Source of the DNA: Arthrobacter sp.
GTDB taxonomy: Bacteria > Actinomycetota > Actinomycetes > Actinomycetales > Micrococcaceae
Assembly (NCBI GenBank): GCA_025464875.1
Contig: JAODMV010000238.1
Span: 1-36,614, forward strand
Length of the DNA stretch: 36,614 nt
Direction of reading: 5' to 3'
Positions 35,757 to 36,614 of this stretch are shown here, piece after piece (within the stretch, counting starts at the first letter, position 1; every line of letters starts with the position of its first letter). The notes beneath the pieces were generated by a model. That model did not search any database and was not told the DNA's origin. It saw only the letters and a program-made list of their open reading frames with translations. The position numbers and the translations under genes were made by a program.

Positions 35757-36614
35757 CTACAGCTGCGCCCCCAGCTTGAACCCTACTGTCGTCTGTTCTG
35801 CTGTTTTGTCTCCCGCGGCGCCCTCTCCCGCGGCGCTTTCGGCAGCTTTGCGGGTGTAGGAGAAACCGTCCGCGCCCACGGTGACGGCCATCTCGCTCTT
35901 CTCCTCGCGCTCGATGACGGGCTGCGGGTTGCCGTCCAGGTCCAGGACCAGGGAAGCCTCGGTGTACCAGGAGGGGACTACGGGGTTGCCCCACCAGTCG
36001 CGGCGCTGGTTGTCGTGGACGTCCCAGGTGATGGTGGGGTTGTCCGGGTCGCCGGTGTAGTAGTCCTGGGTGTAGATCTCGATGCGGTGGCCGTCCGGGT
36101 CCAGGATGTACAGGTAGAACGCGTTGGAGACGCCGTGCCGGCCGGGGCCGCGCTCGATCCGGTCGGAGATCCGCAGCGCGCCCATCTTGTCGCAGATCTG
36201 GATGATGTTGTGCTTTTCGTGCGTGGCGAAGGCGACATGGTGCATGCGGGGGCCGTTGCCGCCGGTGAGGGCTGTGTCGTGGACGGTCTGCTTGCGGTGC
36301 ATCCACGCGGCGTACGTGACGCCGTCGGAATCCTTGATGTCCTCGGACACCCGGAAGCCGAGGTCCTCGAGGTAGGCGCGGCCGCGGGGGACGTCGGGGG
36401 TGACCTGGTTGAAGTGGTCCAGCCGGACCAGTTCGCCGGCGGAGTACAGGTCATAGCGCTGGGTCAGGCGTTCCACGTGCTCCGTCTCGAAGAAGAACTC
36501 GTACGGGAAGCCCAGCGGATCCTCGACCCGGACAGCGTCGCCGATGCCCTTGGTGAAGCCGTCCTTGCGGCGTTCGGTGCGGCAGCCCAGTTCCTTGTAG
36601 TAGGCCTCGGCGGC
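35757..36614 (-). CDS. hpaD: Homoprotocatechuate (3,4-dihydroxyphenylacetate) 2,3-dioxygenase, 5'-truncated by the window edge
   Basis: Extradiol dioxygenase pattern: RLDHFNQVTPDVPRGRAYLEDLGFRVSEDI...TGGNGPRMHHVAFATHEKHNIIQICDKMGAL...GPGRHGVSNAFYLYILDPDGHRIEIYTQDYYTGDPDNPTITW. Frame stays open to 36614 (AAEAYYKELGCRTERRKDGFTKGIGDAVRVEDPLGFPYEFFFETEHVERLTQ). Confidence 0.92.
   Translation of the reverse strand, partial: AAEAYYKELGCRTERRKDGFTKGIGDAVRVEDPLGFPYEFFFETEHVERLTQRYDLYSAGELVRLDHFNQVTPDVPRGRAYLEDLGFRVSEDIKDSDGVTYAAWMHRKQTVHDTALTGGNGPRMHHVAFATHEKHNIIQICDKMGALRISDRIERGPGRHGVSNAFYLYILDPDGHRIEIYTQDYYTGDPDNPTITWDVHDNQRRDWWGNPVVPSWYTEASLVLDLDGNPQPVIEREEKSEMAVTVGADGFSYTRKAAESAAGEGAAGDKTAEQTTVGFKLGAQL

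Noticed and set aside
1-36614. CRISPR arrays, intact prophage, toxin-antitoxin or restriction systems
   Set aside because: No regularly spaced direct repeats, phage structural genes or recognisable defence genes seen on either strand.

Overview
High-GC actinobacterial chromosome window, most like Arthrobacter/Pseudarthrobacter (inferred from gene content and order, not searched). Left third (about 0.5-12.7 kb): the conserved cell-wall/division signalling locus crgA, class E sortase, small membrane ORF, pabA/trpG, then the minus-strand run fhaA-fhaB-pstP-rodA-pbpA-pknA-pknB, followed by tRNA-Leu(CAG). Middle: a TetR / putrescine oxidase / APC permease cluster with a near-perfect 29-bp operator-like palindrome; an F420-reductase-like dinucleotide-binding protein; a VOC protein; a divergent pair of a DUF5997-like gene and a LysR substrate-binding domain lacking its HTH; a lipoprotein; a DUF6221-like protein; an HtrA-like protease; an IS110-type transposase remnant; and a PucR-type regulator. 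Right part (24.4-34.1 kb): a tightly packed, partly start/stop-overlapping plus-strand operon dnaK-grpE-cbpA-type dnaJ-cbpM-like-clpB-Zn-finger thioredoxin-UBP zinc finger-(cNMP-binding/Grx-like/TrxR-like fusion without CxxC)-SDR, divergent from the PucR regulator. This is the best candidate for a poorly described system: an accessory chaperone/redox proteostasis island. The window ends in a homoprotocatechuate meta-cleavage cluster (hpaD partial, hpaH, hpaI). All assignments come from reading motifs and recalled family signatures; no searches were run.
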